NCBI GenBank assembly: GCA_023396045.1
Contig: JAEWXD010000039.1
Span: 1-27,608, forward strand
Length of the DNA stretch: 27,608 bases
Direction: 5' to 3'
From: Bacillota bacterium
GTDB taxonomy: Bacteria > Bacillota > Clostridia > Christensenellales > Aristaeellaceae
The translations under genes were made by a program, and so were the position numbers. This document shows positions 16,486-24,368 of the stretch, one piece after another. Position 1 is the stretch's first letter, and every line of letters begins with the position of its first letter. The notes beneath the pieces were generated by a model. The model searched no databases, was not told the origin of the DNA, and saw only the letters and a list, made by a program, of their open reading frames with translations.

Positions 16486-16563
16486 AGTATGCCTCCTTAT
16501 GGATTTCTTTATTGTTTTTATTGTATACAATAGAGCAATGGATTACCACGCAAGAACATACGA

Positions 16564-16596
16564 ATTGTAACAGATTTTTTGTGCATGTTGCACAAA
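16564..16596 (-). promoter_or_regulatory. Palindrome plus -10 element before the GntP permease
   Basis: Perfect inverted repeat TTTGTGCA (16578-16585) and TGCACAAA (16589-16596) with a 3-nt centre, just after the cdaR stop. A TACAAT -10 (minus strand, 16569-16564) lies immediately downstream with no good -35, which is replaced by the palindrome. This arrangement suits regulation by CdaR, though no CdaR site is known to me for this organism. Confidence 0.45.
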
Positions 16597-16601
16597 TATT
16601 G

Positions 16602-17720
16602 TTATTTAAGCATTAAATATATATACATAAGTATCAAAATCCATTTGTTATCACGCTGCTGCTTGTGCTGTATGCCAAACATTTGCTTTATTTTGTCTAA
16701 CCTGTATATAAATGTATTGCGGTGCACAAAGCTGGCTTTGGCGGCTTGTACAATATTAAAGTCATTTTCTATGAGGGCCTTGAGGGTTTGCTTAAAGCTT
16801 TCCTGGTTGGCTTTGTCCATGCTGTTTTCGTACACATTGTATATATGGTACAATTCCTTGGTAGGCAAAAGTTCTAAGGCATATTCGCTAATATAGTCCA
16901 TAAAAAACATGCTGTGTTGCTTATCGTGTTTATTTTCCAGCCATTTGCAATGGGCAAACGCATGCGAGTAAAGTGAAAAATTGTTTTGTACAGAACCCAC
17001 AAAGAAGCAACAATCTATGTTTTTTTCTTGCATGTAGGGCAGTATGGAGCTTAGATATGTGCCAATTTCAAACTTGTAATCACCAAGCTTTTCAAAATGG
17101 GGTAAGGTTTTAAAAAGCAATATATATTTATCTTCATAGGCAAAGCTGATGTCCTGCCGTTTGTGCATGGGGTTGCTTTTGAGCATTTCCAGCATGGCAT
17201 CTCTATGGGTTTCTTCTGTAAAACGGCAAAGTACGGGTATGCGAATATAATCTTCACTATATTGCAGCTCCTCTGCCAATTTGCGAATGAGCCTCGGGTC
17301 TTTATTCTGTTCTTCCAGTAGTGCGGTTAAAAAACGCTCTTTATTGGTTTTGTGCCTAAATGCCTTCATCTTTAAACCTTCATATTTTATAAGGCTTTCC
17401 ACTGCGAGCTTTACAATTAAGGCTATCGGCTTTACTTCCTCCGGCTTGCCGGTAATACCCACAACACCAATACGCTCGCCATCCAGTTCTATGGGCATGT
17501 TAATACCGGACTGTACACCGGGGTAGTCGCTGTCGGTGTCGGCTGTAATATATTCCTTGCCGGTTTGTATTACTTTATAGGCTACTTCGTGGTAGTCGCC
17601 TATGCGGTCTTTGTTGCAAGAGGCAATAATAATACCGTTTTTATTCATAATATTTACATTGTAATCCGTATAGGCAGAGATTTCTTCTATCAGTTTTTTT
17701 GCCAGAGATACTTCTATCAT
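16602..17720 (-). CDS. cdaR: CdaR-family (sugar diacid/glycerate-responsive) transcriptional regulator
   Basis: Regulator of 372 aa. Residues about 1-130 form the diacid-recognition sensor domain (LAKKLIEEISAYTDYNV, YPGVQSGINMPIELDGERIG, VVGITGKPEEV), and the C-terminus is a PucR-type HTH: LIENDFNIVQAAKASFVHRN, then TFIYRLDKIKQMFGI. CdaR in E. coli activates genes for glucarate, galactarate and glycerate use; in Gram-positives relatives sit next to glycerate kinase and GntP permeases, as here. The start at ATG 17720 is chosen because GGAG lies 7 nt upstream; a longer in-frame extension to 17807 lacks a site. It lies 116 nt upstream of the permease, with an operator-like palindrome in the gap. 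Confidence 0.9.
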   Translation of the reverse strand: MIEVSLAKKLIEEISAYTDYNVNIMNKNGIIIASCNKDRIGDYHEVAYKVIQTGKEYITADTDSDYPGVQSGINMPIELDGERIGVVGITGKPEEVKPIALIVKLAVESLIKYEGLKMKAFRHKTNKERFLTALLEEQNKDPRLIRKLAEELQYSEDYIRIPVLCRFTEETHRDAMLEMLKSNPMHKRQDISFAYEDKYILLFKTLPHFEKLGDYKFEIGTYLSSILPYMQEKNIDCCFFVGSVQNNFSLYSHAFAHCKWLENKHDKQHSMFFMDYISEYALELLPTKELYHIYNVYENSMDKANQESFKQTLKALIENDFNIVQAAKASFVHRNTFIYRLDKIKQMFGIQHKQQRDNKWILILMYIYLMLK

Positions 17721-17962
17721 AATATTGCTCCTATATTTTGCTACCCATAGTATATATCTTTTCTTGTTTCTTTGGTATATGTTTGCTTGTATTCTGTATA
17801 TTTTCATTTTTAATTTTTGGTATAAAACACAGTCCTGTAATGATTTTGTTCTTAGATGAAGATAAAAATTCTTCTACATATACACAATACAGATAGTGTA
17901 CATACAATATATAGGTGTGCTGAAAATAATTATAAAAAATAAAAAAATTTTCAAAAAAAGTG
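17721..17962. other. AT-rich gap between divergent cdaR and the tRNA array
   Basis: No gene seen. It must hold the cdaR promoter on the minus strand, but no element with good -10, -35 and spacing stands out. The right end is an A/T-rich stretch upstream of the tRNA promoter. Confidence 0.5.
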
Positions 17963-17991
17963 TTGACAATTATTGGGTTCTAATGTAATAT
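17963..17991 (+). promoter_or_regulatory. Strong promoter of the tRNA array
   Basis: Perfect TTGACA (17963-17968), 17 nt, TAATAT (17986-17991), preceded by A/T tracts resembling an UP element. The first tRNA begins 30 nt downstream. Confidence 0.75.
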
Positions 17992-18020
17992 ATTACTTGT
18001 CGTTGTAAGTCCTGCAACAA

Positions 18021-18097
18021 CGGGGTGTAGCGCAGCCTGGTAGCGCACGTGCTTTGGGAGCATGGGGCCGGAGGTTCGAATCCTCTCACCCCGACCA
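18021..18097 (+). tRNA. tRNA-Pro (TGG)
   Basis: Cloverleaf with acceptor CGGGGTG/CACCCCG, anticodon loop with TGG, T arm GTTCGAATC and encoded CCA. Confidence 0.96.
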
Positions 18098-18102
18098 CTC
18101 AA

Positions 18103-18177
18103 GGCTCCTTGGTCAAGCGGTTAAGACATCGCCCTTTCACGGCGGTAACACGGGTTCGAGTCCCGTAGGAGTCACCA
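18103..18177 (+). tRNA. tRNA-Glu (TTC)
   Basis: Acceptor GGCTCCT/AGGAGTC, anticodon TTC in CCTTTCACG, T arm GTTCGAGTC, encoded CCA. Confidence 0.96.
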
Positions 18178-18224
18178 TTTTTTCCTATAGCCAACACCTC
18201 TTTTTTTAATTGTTGTTGCTATGC

Positions 18225-18301
18225 GGGCCTTTAGCTCAGTTGGTTAGAGCAACCGGCTCATAACCGGTTTGTCCGGGGTTCGAGTCCCTGAAGGCCCACC
18301 A
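18225..18301 (+). tRNA. tRNA with CAT anticodon (Met elongator or Ile2)
   Basis: Acceptor GGGCCTT/AAGGCCC, anticodon loop CTCATAA, encoded CCA. It lacks initiator features (position 1:72 is paired). The loop and stem also fit the lysidine-modified tRNA-Ile2, so Met versus Ile cannot be decided by eye. Confidence 0.93.
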
Positions 18302-18304
18302 TGT

Positions 18305-18381
18305 GGCCCGGTAGTTCAGTTGGTTAGAATGCCAGCCTGTCACGCTGGAGGTCGAGGGTTCGAGCCCCTTCCGGGTCGCCA
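18305..18381 (+). tRNA. tRNA-Asp (GTC)
   Basis: Acceptor GGCCCGG/CCGGGTC, anticodon GTC in CTGTCAC, discriminator G and encoded CCA. Confidence 0.96.
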
Positions 18382-18387
18382 TTTTCT

Positions 18388-18463
18388 GCCGGCATAGCTC
18401 AGTTGGTAGAGCAGCTGATTTGTAATCAGCAGGTCGTAGGTTCGAGTCCTATTGCCGGCTCCA
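18388..18463 (+). tRNA. tRNA-Thr (TGT)
   Basis: Acceptor GCCGGCA/TGCCGGC, loop TTTGTAA giving TGT, T arm GTTCGAGTC, encoded CCA. Confidence 0.96.
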
Positions 18464-18474
18464 ACATTTATCAT

Positions 18475-18559
18475 GGGTAAGTTCCCGAGTGGCCAAAGGG
18501 ATCAGACTGTAAATCTGACGTCGTCGACTTCGGTGGTTCGAATCCACCCTTGCCCACCA
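18475..18559 (+). tRNA. tRNA-Tyr (GTA)
   Basis: Class II tRNA with a long variable arm (GTCGTCGACTTC region), acceptor GGGTAAG/CTTGCCC, anticodon GTA in ACTGTAAAT and encoded CCA. Confidence 0.96.
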
Positions 18560-18561
18560 GA

Positions 18562-18594
18562 AACCTCATCGCAATTGCGGTGAGGTTTTCTTTT
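18562..18594 (+). terminator. Terminator of the tRNA array
   Basis: Stem AACCTCATCGC paired with GCGGTGAGGTT (11 bp with one G-U), AATT loop, then TTTTCTTTT. Confidence 0.85.
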
Positions 18595-18605
18595 GCAAAA
18601 ATAGA

Positions 18606-18652
18606 GCAAACAGCTTTAAAATACAGGAAATATGCTGTGAATAGCTGTTTGC
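18606..18652. repeat. Inverted repeat upstream of the XRE regulator
   Basis: Perfect 10-bp arms GCAAACAGCT (18606-18615) and AGCTGTTTGC (18643-18652), separated by 27 nt. It could be an operator for the following HTH protein or an RNA structure; no T run follows. Confidence 0.5.
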
Positions 18653-18748
18653 AACGCTAAGTTGCGTACTTGCAAATATAGGTTGGTGTTAAAAAATCTT
18701 GTAGTAAATTAAAATGTAAGCATACTAAAAAAGAAAGAGGTACATAGT

Positions 18749-19288
18749 ATGAGTTTTGGTGAAAATTTAAAAAACAGTAGAAAAAGAAAAAATATTACAC
18801 AAGAAGAACTGGCCGAAATATTGGGTGTTTCAAGGCAAGCTGTTTCCAAATGGGAATCCGATGCCGGCTACCCCGAAACAGAAAAACTGCTTGCTATATT
18901 CAAAACACTGCATATTTCCATTGATACTTTGCTGAACAATACGTTGCAAGAAGCAAAAGAAAGCATAGATAAAAACAATTTAAACAGTATAACGGGTAAA
19001 ATTGCAATATGGACCCATCATAAAAAAGAATTGGTTTTCTGCGATACGATAAAAATAAATTCTGTTGCATGGGCGGGTAAAAATGAGCCAAAATATGTAT
19101 TGTACGGTAAGGATAAAACAGAATTTTTGGGTGGCAATTACGAAACGCTCGGTTGGTACGCTTCGCTGGAAGACATTAAAAAAGAAATGGCAGAAATTAC
19201 CGCTGCAATTCAACATGGTGAAAATGCATACGAAATAAAATATCATGCAAATGTAAAAGAAGGATTTTTAAGTGTTCGTTTAAAATAA
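18749..19288 (+). CDS. XRE-family transcriptional regulator
   Basis: 179 aa. The N-terminal 60 residues form a Cro/CI-type HTH: FGENLKNSRKRKNITQEELA, then EILGVSRQAVSKWESDAGYP, with the LLAIFKTLHISIDTLL helix. The C-terminal 100 residues (from SITGKIAIW) are a separate domain of mixed alpha/beta type with no family I recognise, ending KYHANVKEGFLSVRLK; it may sense a ligand. AGAAAGAGG lies upstream of the ATG. It is monocistronic, with a convergent nanE behind a shared terminator; its targets are unknown. The inverted repeat at 18606-18652 is a candidate autoregulatory site. Confidence 0.85.
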   Translation: MSFGENLKNSRKRKNITQEELAEILGVSRQAVSKWESDAGYPETEKLLAIFKTLHISIDTLLNNTLQEAKESIDKNNLNSITGKIAIWTHHKKELVFCDTIKINSVAWAGKNEPKYVLYGKDKTEFLGGNYETLGWYASLEDIKKEMAEITAAIQHGENAYEIKYHANVKEGFLSVRLK

Positions 19289-19318
19289 AATGCAGCATAA
19301 AAAAGGAACATTATTAAA

Positions 19319-19346
19319 ACAGCCCACCGTATTGGTGGGCTTATGT
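19319..19346. terminator. Shared terminator between XRE gene and nanE
   Basis: Stem AGCCCACC (19321-19328) and GGTGGGCT (19334-19341), with T-rich sequence on each strand's exit side. It serves the two convergent genes. Confidence 0.82.
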
Positions 19347-19347
19347 T

Positions 19348-20043
19348 TTATTTGTCTAACGCTCTTATAAACCTTTGTGTAATTTCCATGGGTCTTGTAA
19401 TGGCGGTGCCAACAACGGCACTGTCTATGCCGCAAGAGTAGGCAGCAGCTAAATCTTCCGGGGTCCAAATACCGCCTTCGGCAATTACATAGGCTTTGCA
19501 TTCTTTGGCAAGGCGGGTAAGTAAATCTAAGTCTGGCAATGCTATGCCCTTGGTATCTTCTGTATAGCTGCGCAATGTGGTAGATACAATGTCAAAACCA
19601 ATTTCTTCAGCATGCATACATTCTTCATAGGTAGCACAATCTGCCATAAAGAGCAGGTTTGGATACTTTGCTTTGGCTTCTGCAAACAAGTCGTCTAAAT
19701 TTCTACCATCTGGCCTCGTGCGGAAGGTTGCATCTAAGGCAATAATTTCACAGCCACTGGTGGCAAGTGCATCAATTTCTTGCATGGTGGGGGTAATAAA
19801 TACAGGGCAGCCTTCGGTAACGGCTTTAATAATACCAATTACAGGTAGGTTTACTGCTTTTTTAATCTCTATAATATCACGTACAGTGTTGGCACGTATG
19901 CCGCCGGCTCCGCCTTGTAGGGCAGCTTTTGCCATGTAGCCCATAAGGGAACGCTCTTTATCATACAATGGTTCATGGGGCAATGCTTGACAGGAAACAA
20001 TCAATTTTCCACGCAATTGCTCTAATACTTCGTGCTTGTTCAT
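19348..20043 (-). CDS. nanE: N-acetylmannosamine-6-phosphate 2-epimerase
   Basis: Converts N-acetylmannosamine 6-phosphate to N-acetylglucosamine 6-phosphate in sialic acid/amino-sugar catabolism. TIM-barrel protein of 231 aa, the standard size. Landmarks: LIVSCQALPHEPLYD, AALQGGAGGIRANTV, the catalytic-Lys region PVIGIIKAV, ALDATFRTRPDG, DIVSTTLRSYTEDTKG and the phosphate-binding IAEGGIWTPEDL and AVVGTAITRP. GGGG lies 7 nt upstream of the ATG. No nanA, nanK or sialidase is visible nearby; the sugar-type ABC permeases begin divergently 270 bp away, but that operon does not look like a nan transporter. Confidence 0.94.
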   Translation of the reverse strand: MNKHEVLEQLRGKLIVSCQALPHEPLYDKERSLMGYMAKAALQGGAGGIRANTVRDIIEIKKAVNLPVIGIIKAVTEGCPVFITPTMQEIDALATSGCEIIALDATFRTRPDGRNLDDLFAEAKAKYPNLLFMADCATYEECMHAEEIGFDIVSTTLRSYTEDTKGIALPDLDLLTRLAKECKAYVIAEGGIWTPEDLAAAYSCGIDSAVVGTAITRPMEITQRFIRALDK

Positions 20044-20072
20044 AAATAACCCCTTTGCAATTTATTACATTT

Positions 20073-20101
20073 ATTATATTCCTAAAAATTATTTTCGTCA
20101 A
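20073..20101 (-). promoter_or_regulatory. Promoter of nanE
   Basis: Minus-strand TTGACG (20101-20096), 17 nt, perfect TATAAT (20078-20073), about 30 nt before the start codon. Confidence 0.75.
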
Positions 20102-20249
20102 TTAAAAATTCGTGAAATTTTTTTTAATGGTTGCTAAAAGAGGCATGCACGATATTTTATGTAAAAGTAATCTAAAAATTTAGCGCAATAAGGGAACAAT
20201 TTGCAATTTCGTATCGTTATTATATGAAGATGGCTTTTTTTGATTATGC

Positions 20250-20279
20250 TTTACATTCTATATGTAATAAGAATATACT
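20250..20279 (+). promoter_or_regulatory. Promoter of the permease/adaptor operon
   Basis: TTTACA (20250-20255), 18 nt, TATACT (20274-20279), with AGGAGG and the first ATG shortly downstream. Confidence 0.55.
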
Positions 20280-20312
20280 GATAAATGAAAAGCACATCAA
20301 TAGGAGGTGCGT

Positions 20313-21167
20313 ATGCGCTATAAATTTCATGTGGCCTTGCTTTTTATGCTTCCGGGCTTTTTGGGTCTGCTGGCCTTTTATGCTATACCCTTTGTGTGGG
20401 GGTTTGTATTAAGCCTTATGAGCGACTCGGCCATTAGTACATTCATAGGTTTTTCCAATTATGGTAAGGTAATGCAAAACAGCATTTTTTTGTTGGGTAT
20501 ACGCAATTCTTTACTGATTACTGCCATTGCCGCTCCTTTATGTTGGGCAATTGCCTATGTGTTGGCTGTGGTATTGCAACGAGCAAACTTTAGCACAAAT
20601 TTTGTGCGCAGCACACTTATTGTGCCTTACATTATGCCAAGCAGCGCCATATTGCTCTATTTTTTATTATTATTTGACTGGGGTGGCATTTTAAACCAAG
20701 CACTGTCTACCTTTGGCATACCCCGTGTGCTATGGCTCAGCGGTTCTATGCTGCGTATACCGGTGATTATCCTTTATCTTTGGAAAAACATTGGGTTCTG
20801 TGCCATTGTATTTTCTGCTGCTATGCAGAGTATCCCAAAACCCTTGTATGAATTTGCAGACTTGGAAGGCATTGGATCTTTTCAAAGGGAATGGTATATT
20901 ACAGCCCCCCTTATTGCGCCAAGCGCCTTCCTAGTGATTGTATTTGCTGTGATTAACAGCTTTAAAATATTCAGAGAGGCTTACTTTATTGGCGGCCCTT
21001 ACCCGGATGAGAGCATTTACACCTTTCAAAACTATATGAACAATATGTTCCAAAAGCTCAATTTTTCTAACGTTATTGCAGGTGCGTATTTGTTTGCTAC
21101 CGTTGTTGTTGCCATTTTTGCAGTGCTGTACGTATTGCAAAGGCGTTATCAAAATGCGTTGAGTTAA
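20313..21167 (+). CDS. Sugar-type ABC permease, MalF/UgpA class
   Basis: First gene of a five-gene operon, 284 aa. The start is ATG 20313, 5 nt after AGGAGG; an in-frame GTG at 20307 overlaps that site. Six membrane segments are expected, beginning HVALLFMLPGFLGLLAFYAI, and the ATPase-docking EAA loop reads EFADLEGIGSFQREWYITAP. The C-terminal end ATVVVAIFAVLYVLQRRYQN is typical of CUT1 permeases. CUT1 importers normally use a lipoprotein binding protein and, in Bacillota, often a shared MsmX-type ATPase encoded elsewhere; neither is linked here. The cargo cannot be deduced. Confidence 0.9.
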   Translation: MRYKFHVALLFMLPGFLGLLAFYAIPFVWGFVLSLMSDSAISTFIGFSNYGKVMQNSIFLLGIRNSLLITAIAAPLCWAIAYVLAVVLQRANFSTNFVRSTLIVPYIMPSSAILLYFLLLFDWGGILNQALSTFGIPRVLWLSGSMLRIPVIILYLWKNIGFCAIVFSAAMQSIPKPLYEFADLEGIGSFQREWYITAPLIAPSAFLVIVFAVINSFKIFREAYFIGGPYPDESIYTFQNYMNNMFQKLNFSNVIAGAYLFATVVVAIFAVLYVLQRRYQNALS

Positions 21168-21176
21168 GGAGAGCGT

Positions 21177-22034
21177 ATGAAACAAAAAACAAGCCATAAA
21201 GTACTCATTTGGGTGTTTTTGGCAGGTGTTACCATACTTGCCCTGTTGCCCTTATTCCGTACTTTTACCTATTCTTTTTTTGACCCTGCGGAAATCAAAA
21301 ACATTCTCAAAAGCAGAAATAACTTTGATGCAGAAAAATGGATTTATGCCGGCATTGCACCCCATTTGCTAAGTTTAAACCAACATTATAAAATATTCAT
21401 CGGCGACCCCGTGGTGTTAAGATTCTTTTTAAATTCCAGTCTTTATGTGGTTGCCATACTTATAGGCCAAGGCCTTGTGATTCCCAGCATTGCTTTTGCC
21501 CTTGCTAAAATTAAGTTTCGTGGCAGGGAAGCCATTTTCTTTAGCATTATTGTGCTTATGATATTGCCCTTCCAAGTAACCATGTCGCCTAATATCTTAA
21601 CCTTACAGAAACTCGGTTTATTGCAAAGCGTGTGGGCCATCATATTGCCTGCGATATTTTCACCTTTTTATATTTTCTTATTGCGTCAATATATGCTCTC
21701 TGTGCCGGATGAACTCTTAGAGGCAGCCGCTTTGGACGGCAAAGGCCCTTTTGGCACCTATTTGCAAGTGGTATTGCCCGTTTGTAAGCCTATTATTGGT
21801 GCAGCGATAAGCCTTTCCTTTGCAGATATTTGGAACATGGCAGAGCAACCTTTGGCTTTCTTGAGCGATAGGCAAGACCTTATGCCACTTTCCGTTATGT
21901 TTAACCTGTTAGGCGATAAAAATGCAGAAATTGCTTTTGCAGGCGCCGTACTCTATATTTTGCCGGCACTCTTTGTGTTCTTCTACTTTCAGAAGGATAT
22001 TACCGAAGGCTTGCAATTGAGCGAATTAAAGTGA
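21177..22034 (+). CDS. Sugar-type ABC permease, MalG/UgpE class
   Basis: Partner permease, 285 aa, with AAGGAG directly upstream. Membrane helices start at about 10-28 (VLIWVFLAGVTILALLPLF). Residues about 38-78 form an enlarged first extracytoplasmic loop after helix 1. The EAA loop is LEAAALDGKGPFGTYLQVVL, a good match to the consensus, so the ATPase contact should be functional. The C-terminal membrane segment is FAGAVLYILPALFVFFYF. Gap to the previous gene is 9 nt and to the next 7 nt, so the transporter and the adaptor proteins are clearly cotranscribed. Confidence 0.9.
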   Translation: MKQKTSHKVLIWVFLAGVTILALLPLFRTFTYSFFDPAEIKNILKSRNNFDAEKWIYAGIAPHLLSLNQHYKIFIGDPVVLRFFLNSSLYVVAILIGQGLVIPSIAFALAKIKFRGREAIFFSIIVLMILPFQVTMSPNILTLQKLGLLQSVWAIILPAIFSPFYIFLLRQYMLSVPDELLEAAALDGKGPFGTYLQVVLPVCKPIIGAAISLSFADIWNMAEQPLAFLSDRQDLMPLSVMFNLLGDKNAEIAFAGAVLYILPALFVFFYFQKDITEGLQLSELK

Positions 22035-22041
22035 GGATACT

Positions 22042-23319
22042 ATGAAAAAAATTGCAATCAAAAGTTTAATTGTATTATTTGCCGTGGTTTTTGCCGCCTT
22101 GTTTTTTGGCAAAACTTTGGAAACCCTGTCTACTGCGAAGGCTCGCTTTAATCGCCCTACCCAGGGTAGATTGCTAAGTGATAGCAAACTGGAAGCAAAG
22201 GTATACTACAAGCAAGAAGTGGAAGTGATTCCCGCCCTTGTAAAAAAATACCCTATCACCATTCAAAGCGTATACTTTGAAAAAGGCAACAGCATAGATG
22301 TTGGCGATGTTATTTTCGCCGCCTCTGTAAATGACTATGATAAAAAGTTCGGTGAACTTAACGACCAACTCGTAAAGAAAAATGCAGAACTCTTGGATCT
22401 GGACTCTAAAAATGTGCGCTTTCCTACTAAAAGTGAAAAGAGCGACCGTTATTTTGCACTCAAAAATGCAAGTGAAGCTTTGATACGTGCCAAATCTAAA
22501 TATAACAGCCAAGCCCGTTTGGAAGGTAAAACTGCAGATCCTAAGGATTGGCAAAAAGAACAACAAGAGTATGACAGAGCTTACCAAGCCTTTATTCAAT
22601 TTGCACGTATTACCCTTGCAAATGATGAAGGCTTTGATTACATTGTAAAACGCGGAACCTTATTAGAAGAAATTGCGGCATTAGAAGCCGATGCAGAAGA
22701 ATTGGCTCTAGCCAAACTTACTTTTGCCAATATTAAGGCAGAAGCTGCAGGCATTATTACAGATATTTCTATTAAACCTGCAGAAGTTTATGATGGAAGC
22801 AAGGCACTATATAAGTATAACAGCAACGAAAATCCGCCGGTATTGCGTGCCATTATTCCCAGCGGTGATGCCCTTCCGGAAGTAGATGATAAGGCTACCG
22901 TAAAGGTTGAATACGAAAAAGTTAACCTTAAAGTAAGCGAAGTAGGCAAAACCAAAGACGGTCAACGCTTTGCAGACTTTGCCCTCTCCGAAAAAGCCAT
23001 CACCCAATTTGGCGGCGTTAAAAAAATGTTAGAGATGGAAAAAATAGAGCTTGTATTACAAAAACGCTCCAAGGTTAACAGCACCATTATTCCCGCTTCT
23101 ACCTTGCGCCAAGAGGGTGAAAGCAATTACGTTTATATTGCGGAATTTAAGGATAACGGGCTGCTTGGCTACTACCGTGAAGTGAAGAAGCTAACCGTAA
23201 CCGTTCTTGGTAAAAATGATACCCAAGTAGCCATTAGTGAAGAAATATATGAAGATATTTTGGATAGGGAAGATAGGCCGCTTGCTGAAGAAATGCGTGT
23301 GTTGGAGATACAAAAATGA
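22042..23319 (+). CDS. HlyD-like adaptor with coiled coil
   Basis: 425-aa protein of the HlyD/RND-adaptor type. An N-terminal membrane anchor (residues 5-23, AIKSLIVLFAVVFAALFFG) is followed by an extracytoplasmic region. A lipoyl-like half motif at about 70-97 (VYFEKGNSIDVGDVIF) and its second half at about 230-252 (IKAEAAGIITDISIKPAEVY) bracket a charged helical hairpin of about 130 residues (AELLDLDSKN, ASEALIRAKSKY, LLEEIAALEADAEELALAK). A beta-barrel-rich C-terminus follows, with a conserved-looking STIIPASTLRQEGESNYVYI segment. It overlaps the next gene by 4 bp (ATGA). In efflux systems such proteins link a pump to an outer channel; here it stands behind importer-type permeases, so its role is open. 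Confidence 0.8.
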   Translation: MKKIAIKSLIVLFAVVFAALFFGKTLETLSTAKARFNRPTQGRLLSDSKLEAKVYYKQEVEVIPALVKKYPITIQSVYFEKGNSIDVGDVIFAASVNDYDKKFGELNDQLVKKNAELLDLDSKNVRFPTKSEKSDRYFALKNASEALIRAKSKYNSQARLEGKTADPKDWQKEQQEYDRAYQAFIQFARITLANDEGFDYIVKRGTLLEEIAALEADAEELALAKLTFANIKAEAAGIITDISIKPAEVYDGSKALYKYNSNENPPVLRAIIPSGDALPEVDDKATVKVEYEKVNLKVSEVGKTKDGQRFADFALSEKAITQFGGVKKMLEMEKIELVLQKRSKVNSTIIPASTLRQEGESNYVYIAEFKDNGLLGYYREVKKLTVTVLGKNDTQVAISEEIYEDILDREDRPLAEEMRVLEIQK

Positions 23320-24368
23320 GAAAACCTTGGCTTGTGCTTTTGCTTGTAAGCTGCATTGTGCTTGTGGTTTCCATCGTGTCGCTTTATATGGCGCCACCAC
23401 TTTTGCAAAGCCAAATATTGCGCCCAAAAGCAGAAGAAATTAAAATAGATACGCCCTATGCCTTAGAGCTTGTGATAGAGGGAACATCTGTAAGCAGCCC
23501 CCTTGGTACAGCAAAGGTAAACCTCAGGGCTGTAAACCCCCAATATTTTAAAAATAACTATGTAAAAATTTTAGAAGGGCGTTTGCCTTATGTGGCTGAA
23601 AAAGGGAATGTAGCCGTTTTGGATAAAGAAAGTGCGCTTAAAATTTACCCTTCTGTTTCACCCATAGGCAATATTGTGAAAATTGGTGATAAGTATTATA
23701 CTGTGATTGGAGTTATAGATCATGCGCCATATAACCGCCAAGCCAATGTATATACTACTGTGCAAAGTGTTATTGCCAATAAATTGCAGCCGGATATGGC
23801 AAGTTATTTTATTAATAGTAAGGTGCAAAGCACCAGTGCTTTCTTGCATAGCGATTTGCCCGAAGGCACCGTTTGGGATATTGCCAAAGAAGCAGAACGT
23901 GCTATATTGCCGCTGAAGTGGATTGCATATTTTGTAATGCTGCTTTTATGTGGCTTTGCCTACCGTAAGCTTATGCCGGTAGTGAAAAAGCAATTTGCCC
24001 ATTTGCAGGCTTTGCACCAAGATTTATATGCAAGTCAGTTTGTGCCGCAAATTGTACTGTTTGTATTGCTTTGCCTTGTGGGTTATGGTGCAATTATTGC
24101 TGCTCTTGCATATTCTCTTTGGTTTATTGTAGGGGCTATTGTAAAATTCCCGGAATATTTACCCGAAATTTTGGTAGACTTTAAAATGATTTACCAAACT
24201 TTCCAAAATAATTTGGAAAAAGCGTCTAAACTCATTGTGGTAAAAAGTGATTTATTGGTACATGTAGAATATTATGCGCGCTTAATTTCTATTTTTACCC
24301 CCTTGTTATTATTTTCTATCTGCACTTGCTTGTTTTACGAAAGGAAACCCAAACATGAAAAAAATTAG
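23316..24368 (+). CDS. MacB periplasmic-core/FtsX-like membrane protein
   Basis: 350 aa with the topology of MacB/FtsX-type ABC subunits: TM1 at 5-25, a large extracytoplasmic domain (about 45-190), and three further membrane regions at about 202-220, 242-275 and 322-340. The outer domain shows MacB-PCD-like sequence: NPQYFKNNYVKILEGRLP, NVAVLDKESALKIYP, then a block around GNIVKIGDKYYTVIGVIDHA. No ATPase domain is fused and none is encoded nearby, so this may be a mechanotransmission part whose ATPase is shared, or a degenerate structural relative. A stretch of about 50 residues between TM3 and TM4 (YQTFQNNLEKASKL) is unusually long for FtsX. Overlaps the next gene by 14 bp. Confidence 0.7.
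   Translation: MRKPWLVLLLVSCIVLVVSIVSLYMAPPLLQSQILRPKAEEIKIDTPYALELVIEGTSVSSPLGTAKVNLRAVNPQYFKNNYVKILEGRLPYVAEKGNVAVLDKESALKIYPSVSPIGNIVKIGDKYYTVIGVIDHAPYNRQANVYTTVQSVIANKLQPDMASYFINSKVQSTSAFLHSDLPEGTVWDIAKEAERAILPLKWIAYFVMLLLCGFAYRKLMPVVKKQFAHLQALHQDLYASQFVPQIVLFVLLCLVGYGAIIAALAYSLWFIVGAIVKFPEYLPEILVDFKMIYQTFQNNLEKASKLIVVKSDLLVHVEYYARLISIFTPLLLFSICTCLFYERKPKHEKN

Noticed and set aside
15878..16570. 230-codon plus-strand frame within the GntP permease
   Set aside because: Mirror of a membrane protein; composition follows from the antisense codons.
18181..18224. Possible terminator inside the tRNA array (T7 run at 18201)
   Set aside because: No stable stem precedes the T run, and the tRNA genes continue after it.
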